Virus record (IMG/VR): IMGVR_UViG_3300030520_001138
Location: 1 to 21,348 of that record
Direction: 5' to 3' (one strand)
Length of the DNA: 21,348 bases
DNA from: a virus
In this document: piece after piece, positions 12,807 through 20,049 of the stretch
How the letters are laid out: every line of letters starts with the position of its first letter
Position numbering within the stretch: the stretch's first letter is position 1
Program-made: the position numbers and the translations under genes
Notes under the pieces: generated by a model
Database searches by the model: none
What the model was told of the DNA's origin: nothing
What the model saw: only the letters and a program-made list of their open reading frames with translations

Positions 12807-14615
12807 CTACGCGTTGGACAGCGAGCGACGGCGCGATCGTGCGAGATTATCGCTCGCCAGTCGCGCACCTCCGGTAGCGCCGCGCACCGTGGCGCGGCTG
12901 CCGACAGCGTTCATCTGGTCGACCAGATCCTGCGTGACGACGGCGCCTTCGAGATGGAAATGGTTCTGCGTCCCGCCGTTGTCGTTGCCTGCCTGCAAGA
13001 GCCGACGCGTGTCGGCCGCGTTAATGACGCGGCTACCGCCCGGAAGATTGAGAAGCTCCGGGCCATTCTCGCCGACTTCGGCAAACCCGGCCGGCGAAGA
13101 CTCCGTGCCGGATGCGAAGTGGATCGGGTTCGCGGCGATGATGCTGGCGATGCTGGTATCGGCCGTCGCATCGACAGCGCTAAATGGATTTCCGCCGCCG
13201 AACAGGCCTTTCAGCCTACCGAACAGACCGGAGATGCCGCTCAATCCCCCGCCGCTGCTGCCGCCGCCGAAGAGCGAACTGATCGTCGGATTATTCTCGC
13301 CGAGAAGCAGGTTCTTGAGCGGGTTGATCAGAGCCATCTTCTCAAGCTCCTCGCGAACGTCCGCGAGCAGCGTTTTCAGCTTGTCGCCCTTGGGATTGAA
13401 AATATCGTCTATGACTTTGTCGCCGGTCTGCTGAACTTCCTGCCACGCTGCAGTCTGCTTCTGGACTTGGCCGTTCATCTTTGCTGCCGCGTCAACGCCA
13501 GCGAGGACGGCTTTCGCCTGATCGCTGTCGAGCGGGATAAGGTGGGCCGTCAGATCCTGCTCGGCCTTCAGGTGGTCGAGTATCAGCTCGCGCGCGTCAG
13601 CGGTCATGTGCAGGGTCGCCAGCTGGGCTTGCGCCATCGCCATGACGTCCTGCTGACTGTTGAGGGTCTGACCACTGAAAAGCGCGCCATCGGTCGTTTG
13701 CTTCGTCCGCGCTTCGGATACCTTGTCCTCGACGTAAGCGGTGCGCTTGGGGTCGTCATCGGCGAGGTGGGAATACTTGTCGGCAGCTTCACGCTCCGCA
13801 GCGCGCCGTGCGATTTCGATCTGACCCTTACCAGTACGATCGCCGGCGAAATCAGCCTGGTCGCGCAAGCCTATGATCGAATCATCGGTCGAGTGGATAG
13901 CTTGGGTGGCTGCGAACCGCTCCGATGCCGCATGATTATCATTCAGCGCCTTGGTCAGAGACGCCACGGCCGCCGCAGCCGTGATCGCGGCATCGCCGGT
14001 AGCATTGGTCTGCGCAATGAGCAGCGGTCGCAATTTCGCGTCGTCCGCGATGGCGTCGTTCATGGCACCATAGCCGACTGTGCCGGCAGTGATGGCGGCC
14101 AGCACCCGACTGTGCGCGGACGCCTCGTCTTCCAGCTGCGCCGCGGCCTTCGCGCCATCCATGATGCCGGTCGAGACCGTCACGGCAAGTTGTCGGCGAT
14201 ATTGATCCTCTACCGAGATGCCCTTGCCGGTGGCATCGTGCGCCGCCTTCTCGCGCGCCTCCGCTTCAGCGCCGGCCGCGCTGCTCTGCATGTACGCCGA
14301 GGCAGCAGCGAGCGCGCCGCGAGCGCTTGCATCCATAGCGGCGGCTTCGCGTGCGAGCGTCTCGGCATGCTTGGCACCAGCACCGTCCACGCGCTCGGCC
14401 TGTTGCTCCTGCTGTGCGAGGAGCGCGGCATATTGCGCAGCGTTGGCATTCTGGCTGCCGTTATAGCCGGTCCCGACACTCGCATTGACGGTCGCCTGCG
14501 TCGAAGATGGCATGATCGCAGCGATTTTCGCCGCCGCGTCAGCTTGCTTCTGGGTGGCCTTCCCGATCTCGTCGGTGGCTCGCTCGTAAGATGCAACGAG
14601 GCGCGCCGAATGCAA
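12807..14615 (-). pseudogene. Tape measure protein lacking its N-terminus
   Basis: About 600 codons are open. The interior is long Ala/Gln/Glu-rich helix. The end carries AEVGENGPELLNLPGGSRV, HFHLEGAVVTQDLVDQMN and a basic tail, which are hallmarks of tape-measure C-termini. The frame has no ATG at its beginning: the first possible start is a TTG at 14613-14615, inside the tail tube gene in another frame and without a ribosome site. The sequence right after it, ARLVASYERATDEIGKATQK, reads like the interior of a tape measure. The 5' part of the gene has therefore been lost in a deletion that joins it to the tail tube gene at about 14600. Confidence 0.8.
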
Positions 14616-14865
14616 GCTTCAGCCAATGGCCGATATTGCGCACGTCGACGGGGACGACGAAATCGCCGTCGTTGGTCGCGACATCCTCGATCGGGTCCTG
14701 CGGCTCGCGGCCGAAGCCGAGCAGGTCCGACGTGATGAGCGGACGCTCTTCGCCCATCGAGTGGCTGGCGCTTGGCAGCGAGAAGAAACCAGCGTTCGGA
14801 GTAACGCCGGGCGTCGCTTCGAAGACGCCGGCAAATGTGGCATTGGCGCCGATTGCGCGACCCAT
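14539..14865 (-). pseudogene. Truncated tail tube protein
   Basis: The start is sound (AAGGAGAA six bases before the ATG at 14865). Residues 1-89 match the N-terminus of siphophage tail tube proteins: MGRAIGANATFAGVFEATPG, SLPSASHSMGEERPLITSDL and ATNDGDFVVPVDVRNIGHW. That family is usually about 300 residues. After AFGAP (residue 89, near 14600) the sequence turns into 19 basic residues ending at 14539. That tail is the wrong frame of the tape-measure gene, which starts being read at the same point. A deletion has removed the rest of the tube gene, the usual assembly chaperone genes and the front of the tape measure. A tail tube cannot be built from this product. Confidence 0.85.
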
Positions 14866-14876
14866 AGTCGTTCTCC

Positions 14877-15314
14877 TTAGAGCGGATGCGGGGTGGAGTA
14901 GGTGGCAATGATCACGCCCGAGACGCTGCTCGTTGTGAGCGACGCCTCGACGTAATCGTCGTTTGAGGGAGGCGCGGACGCGTCGAGGTAATCGACGAGG
15001 CCGCCTAGAAAGCGGTCAGCCTCAAGCGCCGCGGCCATCAGATCGAGGATGGCGTCGACGACCTGCGCGCCTGTCAGATCCCCCGAAGGAGGGGCCTCGA
15101 CCGTGAACGGAATCTGATGCTCGTAGTTGTAGGTTGGCGGGCAGAGATCGATTTCCGGCTTACCGGGATCACCCGCTTCGATGGTGACGCGGCCGTTCGT
15201 CCCGATCCGGTCGGGGGCGGCGTCTTCGCCATCGATGCCCTGAAGATCGACGCCCGGAAGCGCGGCGGCGAACATGGCCTTCACCGCCAGCGGGACGTCG
15301 AGGCTCTTGCTCAT
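14877..15314 (-). CDS. Tail terminator / tail completion protein
   Basis: A 145-residue protein from the ATG at 15314, which overlaps the upstream stop (ATGA). It has a helical N-terminus (DVPLAVKAMFAAALPGVDLQ), a central beta region (IPFTVEAPPSGDLTGAQVV), a helix DAILDLMAAALEADRFLGG and the ending SGVIIATYSTPHPL. The order (just before the tail tube gene), size and alpha-beta layout are those of tail terminator proteins such as lambda gpU. The gene looks intact. Confidence 0.7.
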   Translation of the reverse strand: MSKSLDVPLAVKAMFAAALPGVDLQGIDGEDAAPDRIGTNGRVTIEAGDPGKPEIDLCPPTYNYEHQIPFTVEAPPSGDLTGAQVVDAILDLMAAALEADRFLGGLVDYLDASAPPSNDDYVEASLTTSSVSGVIIATYSTPHPL

Positions 15315-15967
15315 TGGCCTAGCCCTTCCTCGAGCCGAGAGACAAAGCCGGCAGCGCCCGTGTCGCCGGCTGCCTGCAAATCCAGCTTCTTGGGCATCTT
15401 CACGCTCGACATGAGCACGAACATCAGGACGAGCTCGCCGCTCGAACCATGCGCCAGGCGTCCCTTGCGGACACGGCGCACGGCGCCGCGAGCGGTCGTG
15501 CCACGCCCCTGCACGATGAAGGCGAGCAGCCGGCCGGCGCGCCCCTTCTTGATGACGAACTCTTTGGCGCCGAAGTCGGCAAGCACCTGATCCGGCGACA
15601 TCGTCTTGGTCGATGACGCCCGACCACCGCCGCGTGCGCGAGGGACGTTCTTGGTCGGCAGCCACAGATAGTTCTTGCCGCCGAGCGGCGAGATCGTCGC
15701 GCCGCGGGCGAAGGCGTCGATGATGTCAGGCGCGTTCGACCATGCGTAGCCAGCCGGGTTCAGTGAGTTGCGGCTTTCGGGGTATGTGTCGGCCCGCCAC
15801 GTGTTCGCGAGACGATTGCCCATGCCGGCATCGCGGATCTGGTCGCGCAGGGTCTCTTTCAGCGTCGTCGTCGCGCCGCGCATCGCCTCGGTGGTGATCT
15901 TGGCAATCTGATCCTCGGCGTCGCCGATCGCGGTCGGCAAGCCGGTTATGCTGACCGTCGGACCCAT
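15311..15967 (-). CDS. DUF6441-like neck protein
   Basis: A 218-residue basic protein. The N-terminal helical segment (IAKITTEAMRGATTTLKETL) is followed by RDAGMGNRLANTWRADTYPE, a central region AYAWSNAPDIIDAFARG-like with NYLWLPTKNVPRAR, and an end with VLMSSVKMPKKLDLQ. These features match DUF6441 proteins, which lie where HK97 gp10-type neck or tail-completion proteins lie in siphophages. Starts and stops overlap on both sides. The gene looks complete. Confidence 0.75.
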   Translation of the reverse strand: MGPTVSITGLPTAIGDAEDQIAKITTEAMRGATTTLKETLRDQIRDAGMGNRLANTWRADTYPESRNSLNPAGYAWSNAPDIIDAFARGATISPLGGKNYLWLPTKNVPRARGGGRASSTKTMSPDQVLADFGAKEFVIKKGRAGRLLAFIVQGRGTTARGAVRRVRKGRLAHGSSGELVLMFVLMSSVKMPKKLDLQAAGDTGAAGFVSRLEEGLGQ

Positions 15968-16302
15968 CAGGCGGGCTCGGTCGGACAGGCCCAGCTCATG
16001 CCCTCGACGTCGAGGATGGCCGCGCCGTTGATCCGGAAGGTGAGCATCTGCGCGGTCTGCGCATCGGCGACCTGAAGCGTGTCGCCCTTCGATGGTTGTG
16101 CAACATCCGAGCGCTGGACGTCAAAGCTGTTCGTATCTGCAATGCGGTCGCCATTCCGGCCGCCGGTCGCTTGGCTGCCCTGAGCCCAGATAACGCGGAT
16201 AGGGTTCGCCAACGGTGCGCCGCCCTTTGGCGTGTAGATCGCCGCCACGGAGCCGGCTGCGCTGTGGAGCACAGCAAGCGCCGTGGCGAACGGATCAGGC
16301 AT
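15967..16302 (-). CDS. Head-tail adaptor-like protein, first gene of the surviving late block
   Basis: A 111-residue protein from the ATG at 16302. DPFATALAVLHSAAGSVAAIY and YTPKGGAPLANPIRV, followed by FDVQRSDVAQPSKGDTL, resemble small head-tail joining proteins of the lambda gpFII type. The open frame continues upstream to 16560 only as the shadow of a rightward gene. No Shine-Dalgarno sequence precedes the ATG, unlike most late genes here. The truncated rightward gene begins to be readable right at this point. Both facts suggest that a deletion ends just upstream of the start codon and removed the head genes along with this gene's ribosome site. Confidence 0.65.
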   Translation of the reverse strand: MPDPFATALAVLHSAAGSVAAIYTPKGGAPLANPIRVIWAQGSQATGGRNGDRIADTNSFDVQRSDVAQPSKGDTLQVADAQTAQMLTFRINGAAILDVEGMSWACPTEPA

Positions 16303-16458
16303 GGTTATCAGCGCTTTCTGTCGCCCGAACAGCGCGCCGCGCGTGACGCGATTTACCGTCGCGGAAATGGCCGGAAGCGGAAGGAGCCCGCGCCGGCCCG
16401 TGTCGTAAACTTTCCGCGTGTTGCGCGCGGATGCCACACAGATCGGATCGCAGCGTGA
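16303..16458 (+). pseudogene. 3' remnant of a rightward early gene
   Basis: A rightward frame reads RFLSPEQRAARDAIYRRGNG and then KEPAPARVVNFPRVARG up to the TGA at 16456-16458. The TGA overlaps the GTG of the next gene (GTGA), the same coupling used throughout this operon, so the frame is a real C-terminus. To the left it continues only as the antisense of the head-tail adaptor gene, so its own 5' part is missing. No family is recognised. The cut edge is within a few bases of 16303. Confidence 0.6.
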
Positions 16459-16745
16459 GCGCGCTCCGGACCGCAGCCCCCGCACCCGTTGACCAGGAGC
16501 TTCGCTGGCTTGATCGGCTGGTCGATCGTCCGTCGGCATATGCCCGGCTGTGGCTGACATGCGCCACCGAGGCGGGCGCGAACATGCAGGTGAGCGGCGA
16601 CAAGCTGGTCGCCTCTTGGGCCCCCGACGACCGCCACGTCGAGCGCGGCGAGCATCTTCGCATCCTCACCACACATATGGACGATGCGGGCCACCGCGCC
16701 GCCGTCCTCAACCTCTTGGAGACCGCGCGATGCCCCGCTTCGTAA
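16455..16745 (+). CDS. Small early phage protein, unknown
   Basis: A 96-residue protein from the GTG at 16455, overlapping the stop of the truncated gene. It contains VDQELRWLDRLVDRPSAYAR, LTCATEAGANMQVSGDKLVA and HRAAVLNLLETARCPAS, all helical and mildly acidic. It is the first complete gene of the early operon. An upstream ATG at 16431 lies in the previous gene and has no ribosome site. No family or motif is recognised. Confidence 0.6.
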   Translation: MSALRTAAPAPVDQELRWLDRLVDRPSAYARLWLTCATEAGANMQVSGDKLVASWAPDDRHVERGEHLRILTTHMDDAGHRAAVLNLLETARCPAS

Positions 16746-17239
16746 ATAATGCCGCTTGGACGCATCACTTCAACGCCAACCTGATCGTGTCCATTGGCAA
16801 CGGCCGTCGACGCGAGAGCGGCTTCGGCTTCGTGCATACGGCTAAGCTAAAGGACGGCGGCGAGATCATCCTCGATGGAAATGCTGCCTACGAGCTGACG
16901 AACCCGGTGATTGCGGTGATCCCCGCCACGGAAGGCTACAGCACAATCGAGATGGGGGAGTGCCCTGATGGAAGCCCTTATGAGTTTCGCCAGCCCGTAA
17001 TCGCATGGCAGCTGAAGCAAGCCGGCGAAATGGTGCCCGTGACGATCCGAGGCCCAAATAACGGCAACACCGAAGACGCCGCGGTGGAGCAGCCAACGGG
17101 CGAGGTCTGGGACCCCTCCGAAGACGCGATTTACGACAGCGCCGCGATCTTCCGAGAAGCCAGCCTGAAGAAAGTCGCCGATCGCGACGCCGAACGGCGC
17201 GCGCAGAAAGTCCACGCCAATTCAGAGGAGAAGGCCTGA
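16730..17239 (+). CDS. Early phage protein, unknown
   Basis: A 169-residue protein starting MPRFVNNAAWTHHFNANLIV. The N-terminal half is beta-rich (SGFGFVHTAKLKDGGEIIL, VIAVIPATEGYSTIEMG), and the C-terminal 50 residues are helical and charged (EVWDPSEDAIYDSAAIF, then VADRDAERRAQKV). The ATG overlaps the previous gene by 16 bases, with TTGGAGA nine bases upstream. A frame extending back to 16550 runs through the preceding gene and is rejected. I do not recognise it. Confidence 0.65.
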   Translation: MPRFVNNAAWTHHFNANLIVSIGNGRRRESGFGFVHTAKLKDGGEIILDGNAAYELTNPVIAVIPATEGYSTIEMGECPDGSPYEFRQPVIAWQLKQAGEMVPVTIRGPNNGNTEDAAVEQPTGEVWDPSEDAIYDSAAIFREASLKKVADRDAERRAQKVHANSEEKA

Positions 17240-17652
17240 TGTCGTTTCAGGATAGCCCGATGACGCCGGCCGAAGATGCCGCGACCATCGCATGGAACGA
17301 ATATGCCGACGCCGCCCAAGCCGCGCGCGCCGCATGGGACCAACCCAACGTCACGATGTCGGCGCGGATGCGCTTGCACGGGGTAGCGGTTGACGCCCAC
17401 GATCGCTTTGCGGACGCCTATCGTCTGCTTTCCAAGCCGACACCTCCGGACATGACGGCCGAGCGCGATAGCCTCGCGATCGAGGGCGTGGCCCTTCTCT
17501 TCGCTTTGGCGGCGTTCGTCGGCCTGTTCCTGCCCGACTTCCAAGCTGAGTTCTGGCCGATCGCCTTCACGTTCATCGTGGTCGCGCTGCTTGGTGCCTG
17601 GACCTATCGGTTCGCTGGCCGGCTGAGCAGGCATCTCGGCCGCCGCCTATGA
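17239..17652 (+). CDS. Two-span membrane protein of the early operon
   Basis: A 137-residue protein. The N-terminal 80 residues are soluble and helical (TIAWNEYADAAQAARAAWDQ, AHDRFADAYRLLSK). Two transmembrane helices follow at about 82-99 (IEGVALLFALAAFVGLF) and 104-124 (FWPIAFTFIVVALLGAWTY), with a basic tail (GRLSRHLGRRL). The ATG overlaps the preceding stop (TGATG), and GAGGAGAAGG lies upstream. Early membrane proteins in prophages sometimes act in exclusion of other phages, but there is no direct evidence. Confidence 0.7.
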   Translation: MSFQDSPMTPAEDAATIAWNEYADAAQAARAAWDQPNVTMSARMRLHGVAVDAHDRFADAYRLLSKPTPPDMTAERDSLAIEGVALLFALAAFVGLFLPDFQAEFWPIAFTFIVVALLGAWTYRFAGRLSRHLGRRL

Positions 17653-17969
17653 CCGACCTCTTCGACTATCCGTCGTCGCCCGGCGCCCGCAACCGCGACA
17701 CCTCGCGCGCTGCCGCCGATGCGATGGCTGCCACCGCGCCGCTGCTACGTGGCAAGGTGCTGGCAGTCCTTGAACGCTCGAACGGCCTCACCGCCGACGA
17801 GGTCGCCGGGCGGCTCGGGCTGTCGATCCTCTCCATCCGTCCGCGCTGCACCGAACTGAGCCGCTTGGGCCAGATCCGCGACAGCGGGGACCGTCGCAAT
17901 AACGCCAGCGGCAAACGCGCCATCGTCTGGATGGCCGTGCAGCCTGCCCGTCTTAATCGAAAGGGATGA
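17649..17969 (+). CDS. Winged-helix DNA-binding protein
   Basis: A 106-residue protein. After MTDLFDYPSSPGARNRDTSR comes a helix (AAADAMAATAPLLRGKVLAVL), then LTADEVAGRLGLSILSIRPR as helix-turn-helix, TELSRLGQIRDSGDRRNN as the last helix and wing, and KRAIVWMAV as the final strand. It is a single-domain winged helix of a type frequent in alphaproteobacterial prophages, most likely a small regulator or a replication-linked DNA binder. The ATG overlaps the previous stop (ATGA). Confidence 0.8.
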   Translation: MTDLFDYPSSPGARNRDTSRAAADAMAATAPLLRGKVLAVLERSNGLTADEVAGRLGLSILSIRPRCTELSRLGQIRDSGDRRNNASGKRAIVWMAVQPARLNRKG

Positions 17970-17971
17970 TT

Positions 17972-18553
17972 ATGAGCGCCACCACCGCACCCGAGACCAA
18001 GAGCTTCAACGGCGACTTCCTCCTGTTCCGCAAGGATAGCCAGGGCATGCGCAAAATGCCGAAGGGTAGTCATCCGCGCCCACCGCGCTTCCGCCACAAG
18101 AAGTTTGCCGAGGCGGAGGCGGAAGCCACGCGCTTGCTTGTTAGCAACCCCGACAGCACGTTCATCGTCCTGCAGGAGGTCGCCAGGATCAAACTTAAGC
18201 CGGTCTCCATGTCGGCCGCCGAAGATTGGTTGTTGCGGTGGCGCGGCGCTGGCGAGGGTAACGGCATCGCGCGCATGGGAAAGACCGTCTGCATGATGAC
18301 ACCCGGTCGCGAAGTTCTGTCTTCAGGTGAAGGCGCGCTGATCGGCGAGTTGAACAGCGATGCCGAGCTCCACGCGATGGTGTGGCAGCGTTTGGCCCGT
18401 GAGGAGCGCGAGACTGTGTCCGGGGACAATCCGCCGACGCCGATGAAGTGCCGCCGCGTCGGCTGCCAACGCATGTCCACGCACGCTTCCGGAATGTGCG
18501 ACGAGCATCAGCCGGGCTTCGCCCAGGCGGATGATCAAGAGCAGGCAGCATGA
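17972..18553 (+). CDS. Early phage protein with a C-terminal Cys/His cluster
   Basis: A 193-residue protein. The ATG at 17972 has AAAGGGA upstream; the in-frame ATG at 17966 overlaps that site. The N-terminal part is basic (RKMPKGSHPRPPRFRHKKF), then a helix, EAEATRLLVSNPDSTFIVLQ. Near the C-terminus a cluster, CRRVGCQRMSTHASGMCDEH (about 164-183), has spacing C-x4-C-x10-C-x2-H and could hold a zinc ion. The region between has no recognised domain. Confidence 0.65.
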   Translation: MSATTAPETKSFNGDFLLFRKDSQGMRKMPKGSHPRPPRFRHKKFAEAEAEATRLLVSNPDSTFIVLQEVARIKLKPVSMSAAEDWLLRWRGAGEGNGIARMGKTVCMMTPGREVLSSGEGALIGELNSDAELHAMVWQRLAREERETVSGDNPPTPMKCRRVGCQRMSTHASGMCDEHQPGFAQADDQEQAA

Positions 18554-18774
18554 GCGATCCCGTCGAAGAGGTGCGCGCGGCGCTTCGGCAGTCGAAGCTA
18601 TACCTTGCAGATCTCGTACAGGAGCACCGCTCCGCCGCTATCCCGGCGCTGCTTGCGGCCCTCGTCGAGTGGGGTGTCGAGCACGGCGCCGTCGAAATGG
18701 TCCGCAACAGCCTCAAGAGTGCCAGCGACATGTCCTATGCGGCCGAGGCCTTATTCAAGGGAGAGCGGCACTAA
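18550..18774 (+). CDS. Small helical early protein, unknown
   Basis: A 74-residue protein starting MSDPVEEVRAALRQSKLYLAD. It is all helix by appearance, with AAIPALLAALVEWGVEHGAV in the middle and SDMSYAAEALFKGERH at the end. Its ATG overlaps the upstream stop (ATGA) and its TAA overlaps the next ATG (TAATG). No family is recognised. Confidence 0.65.
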   Translation: MSDPVEEVRAALRQSKLYLADLVQEHRSAAIPALLAALVEWGVEHGAVEMVRNSLKSASDMSYAAEALFKGERH

Positions 18775-19028
18775 TGCCCGTTGATTTAGATCGCCGCCGT
18801 CCGAAGCCCACAAACCTCGTATTCGAGGCCGCCAAAGACTGCGATCCTACGGAGGATCACATCTTGTTCTCGTTCCAAAGCGAGGACGAGGCCGGGGTTT
18901 GCGTCGGGTTCATCCATGAAACGACGCGGGTATTTCGGGACTTCATCTTCCTCGATGCCGATCAGTGTCAAGAGTTCGGGGAAGCGTTGATCGAGGCTGC
19001 TCGAATCGCTCGCGAGGCAAGGCGATGA
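18774..19028 (+). CDS. Small early protein, unknown
   Basis: An 84-residue acidic protein starting MPVDLDRRRPKPTNLVFEAA. Strands ILFSFQSEDEAGVCVGFIHE and VFRDFIFLDADQCQEFGEAL alternate, suggesting a small alpha-beta fold. It starts at TAATG and ends at ATGA, so it is coupled on both sides. A longer frame from 18531 lies over the previous gene and is rejected. No family is recognised. Confidence 0.65.
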   Translation: MPVDLDRRRPKPTNLVFEAAKDCDPTEDHILFSFQSEDEAGVCVGFIHETTRVFRDFIFLDADQCQEFGEALIEAARIAREARR

Positions 19029-19159
19029 TAGCGAGGCTCAAACGCCTCCGCTGTGTCCTGTCTGGCGGCCATCGTCTCGATCCGATCTGGAAAACGTCGG
19101 CCAGCGCGCGCCTCGTTGGCTATCGCTGCTCGCGCTGTGAGGGGACGTTCCGATCATGA
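19025..19159 (+). CDS. Tiny zinc-ribbon protein related to the one at 3310
   Basis: A 44-residue basic protein: MIARLKRLRCVLSGGHRLDP, then GYRCSRCEGTFRS. The CxxxGGH box and the later CSRC pair repeat the pattern of the DUF1660-like protein encoded at 3310-3564, and both share CSRC exactly. One zinc per molecule is likely. It is coupled by ATGA at both ends, which strongly supports its being translated despite its size. Confidence 0.65.
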   Translation: MIARLKRLRCVLSGGHRLDPIWKTSASARLVGYRCSRCEGTFRS

Positions 19160-19365
19160 GCGGCGCGACCGATTGCATCGCCGCGCTGCGCAGGCATGGA
19201 CCGCTTCGCACCGCGCAGCTGGCGGAGATGACCTGCGACCATAGCGGCGGCGTGGCACGCACCATGGCCGGGCTGATTAGCGACGGTCGCGTCAAGCGCA
19301 TCGACGGCGGATCAGGTCGCGGGTCGATCGCGCTCTATGCGCTGGTCGGGCAGGTGCGGGCATGA
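19156..19365 (+). CDS. Small winged-helix / MarR-like DNA-binding protein
   Basis: A 69-residue protein reading CIAALRRHGPLRTAQLAEMT, then VARTMAGLISDGRVKRIDGG and a closing strand IALYALVG. The three helices followed by a two-stranded wing with a basic tip (DGRVKRI) are a minimal winged-helix domain. It probably binds DNA. It is coupled by ATGA on both sides. Confidence 0.75.
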   Translation: MSGATDCIAALRRHGPLRTAQLAEMTCDHSGGVARTMAGLISDGRVKRIDGGSGRGSIALYALVGQVRA

Positions 19366-19595
19366 CAGATCAGACGTCCATGGTCCGCATTGAGGAGGCT
19401 TGGCTCCGCACGGCTGACATCTCGCACATGGCATGGGATCGCGGGCACAGCTTCACGCACCTGCGGATCACTATGAGCGATGGGACAATCTACATCGTCA
19501 AGGATTGGAACGGCAGCGCTTACGCCGCCGAGCAGGCGATCCTTGCGGGTGTCGCAGCCGATGAAGCGCGCGAGAGCGGGAGGTGCGAGCCATGA
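19362..19595 (+). CDS. Small early protein, unknown
   Basis: A 77-residue protein starting MTDQTSMVRIEEAWLRTADI. The middle has strands HLRITMSDGTIYIVKDWNGS and the end a helix AYAAEQAILAGVAADEA. This gives a compact beta-beta-alpha fold with no catalytic motif. It is coupled by ATGA on both sides. No family is recognised. Confidence 0.6.
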   Translation: MTDQTSMVRIEEAWLRTADISHMAWDRGHSFTHLRITMSDGTIYIVKDWNGSAYAAEQAILAGVAADEARESGRCEP

Positions 19596-19834
19596 ACCGC
19601 GCCGACAAAGCCAAGCGGACGTTGCTTGGCATAGAGATACCGCGCGACGAGCTGGCCTGCCAAATCGCAGAGGCATCTATGGGGGCGATGCGGCCAATGG
19701 GCTGCACCGCTACCGAGGCACTCGCCAAGGCCGAGGCAATCGATCCGGGGCAGGCGCGTCGCTGGCGCGAAGCCGCTGATCGAGCCGTCCTCTATTTCCA
19801 CAAATGCGTGAACGGAGCGAGGCAACCGTCATGA
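19592..19834 (+). CDS. Small early protein, unknown
   Basis: An 80-residue protein starting MNRADKAKRTLLGIEIPRDE. It has helices ELACQIAEASMGAMRPMGCT and TEALAKAEAIDPGQARRWRE, and a basic C-terminus. The frame is open three codons further up, but the ATG at 19592 overlaps the previous stop (ATGA), the operon's usual pattern. No family is recognised. Confidence 0.6.
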   Translation: MNRADKAKRTLLGIEIPRDELACQIAEASMGAMRPMGCTATEALAKAEAIDPGQARRWREAADRAVLYFHKCVNGARQPS

Positions 19835-20049
19835 CCGACCGCCGGCAAGATAGCCTCCTACGCCTCCCAGCGGTACGCGAGCGAACGGGCCTATCGGCTT
19901 CGACGATCAACCGCCGCGAGGCGGCGGGGACGTTCCCCCAGCGTATCCGCATCGGGGAAAATAGCGTCGCCTGGTATCTGTCCGACGTCGAGGACTTCGT
20001 AGCCGACCCCTTCAGCTACAAGGTCGATCGGGCCGATCGCGCCGCCTGA
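19831..20049 (+). CDS. AlpA-type helix-turn-helix regulator / excisionase-like
   Basis: A 72-residue protein reading LLRLPAVRERTGLSASTINR, then AAGTFPQRIRIGENSVAWYL and SDVEDFVADP. This is the MerR-like winged helix of the AlpA family: a recognition helix with a STI(N/Y)R motif, the FPxxxxxG wing and the W-xxx-E/D-V-xxW/F end. AlpA proteins activate or direct excision of P4-type elements, and this one ends exactly where the convergent integrase gene ends. An in-frame ATG at 19804 lies in the upstream gene; ATGA coupling favours 19831. Confidence 0.85.
   Translation: MTDRRQDSLLRLPAVRERTGLSASTINRREAAGTFPQRIRIGENSVAWYLSDVEDFVADPFSYKVDRADRAA

Noticed and set aside
12723-14735. Rightward 670-codon open frame opposite the tape measure
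   Set aside because: It is the antisense of a long Ala/Gln-rich helix gene in high-GC DNA; very Arg-rich and without a ribosome site or recognisable domain.
3533-16302. Gene transfer agent or tailocin
   Set aside because: Tail gene order is similar, but the truncated tube and tape-measure genes, the integrase and the absence of a head module or sheath do not fit a working particle.
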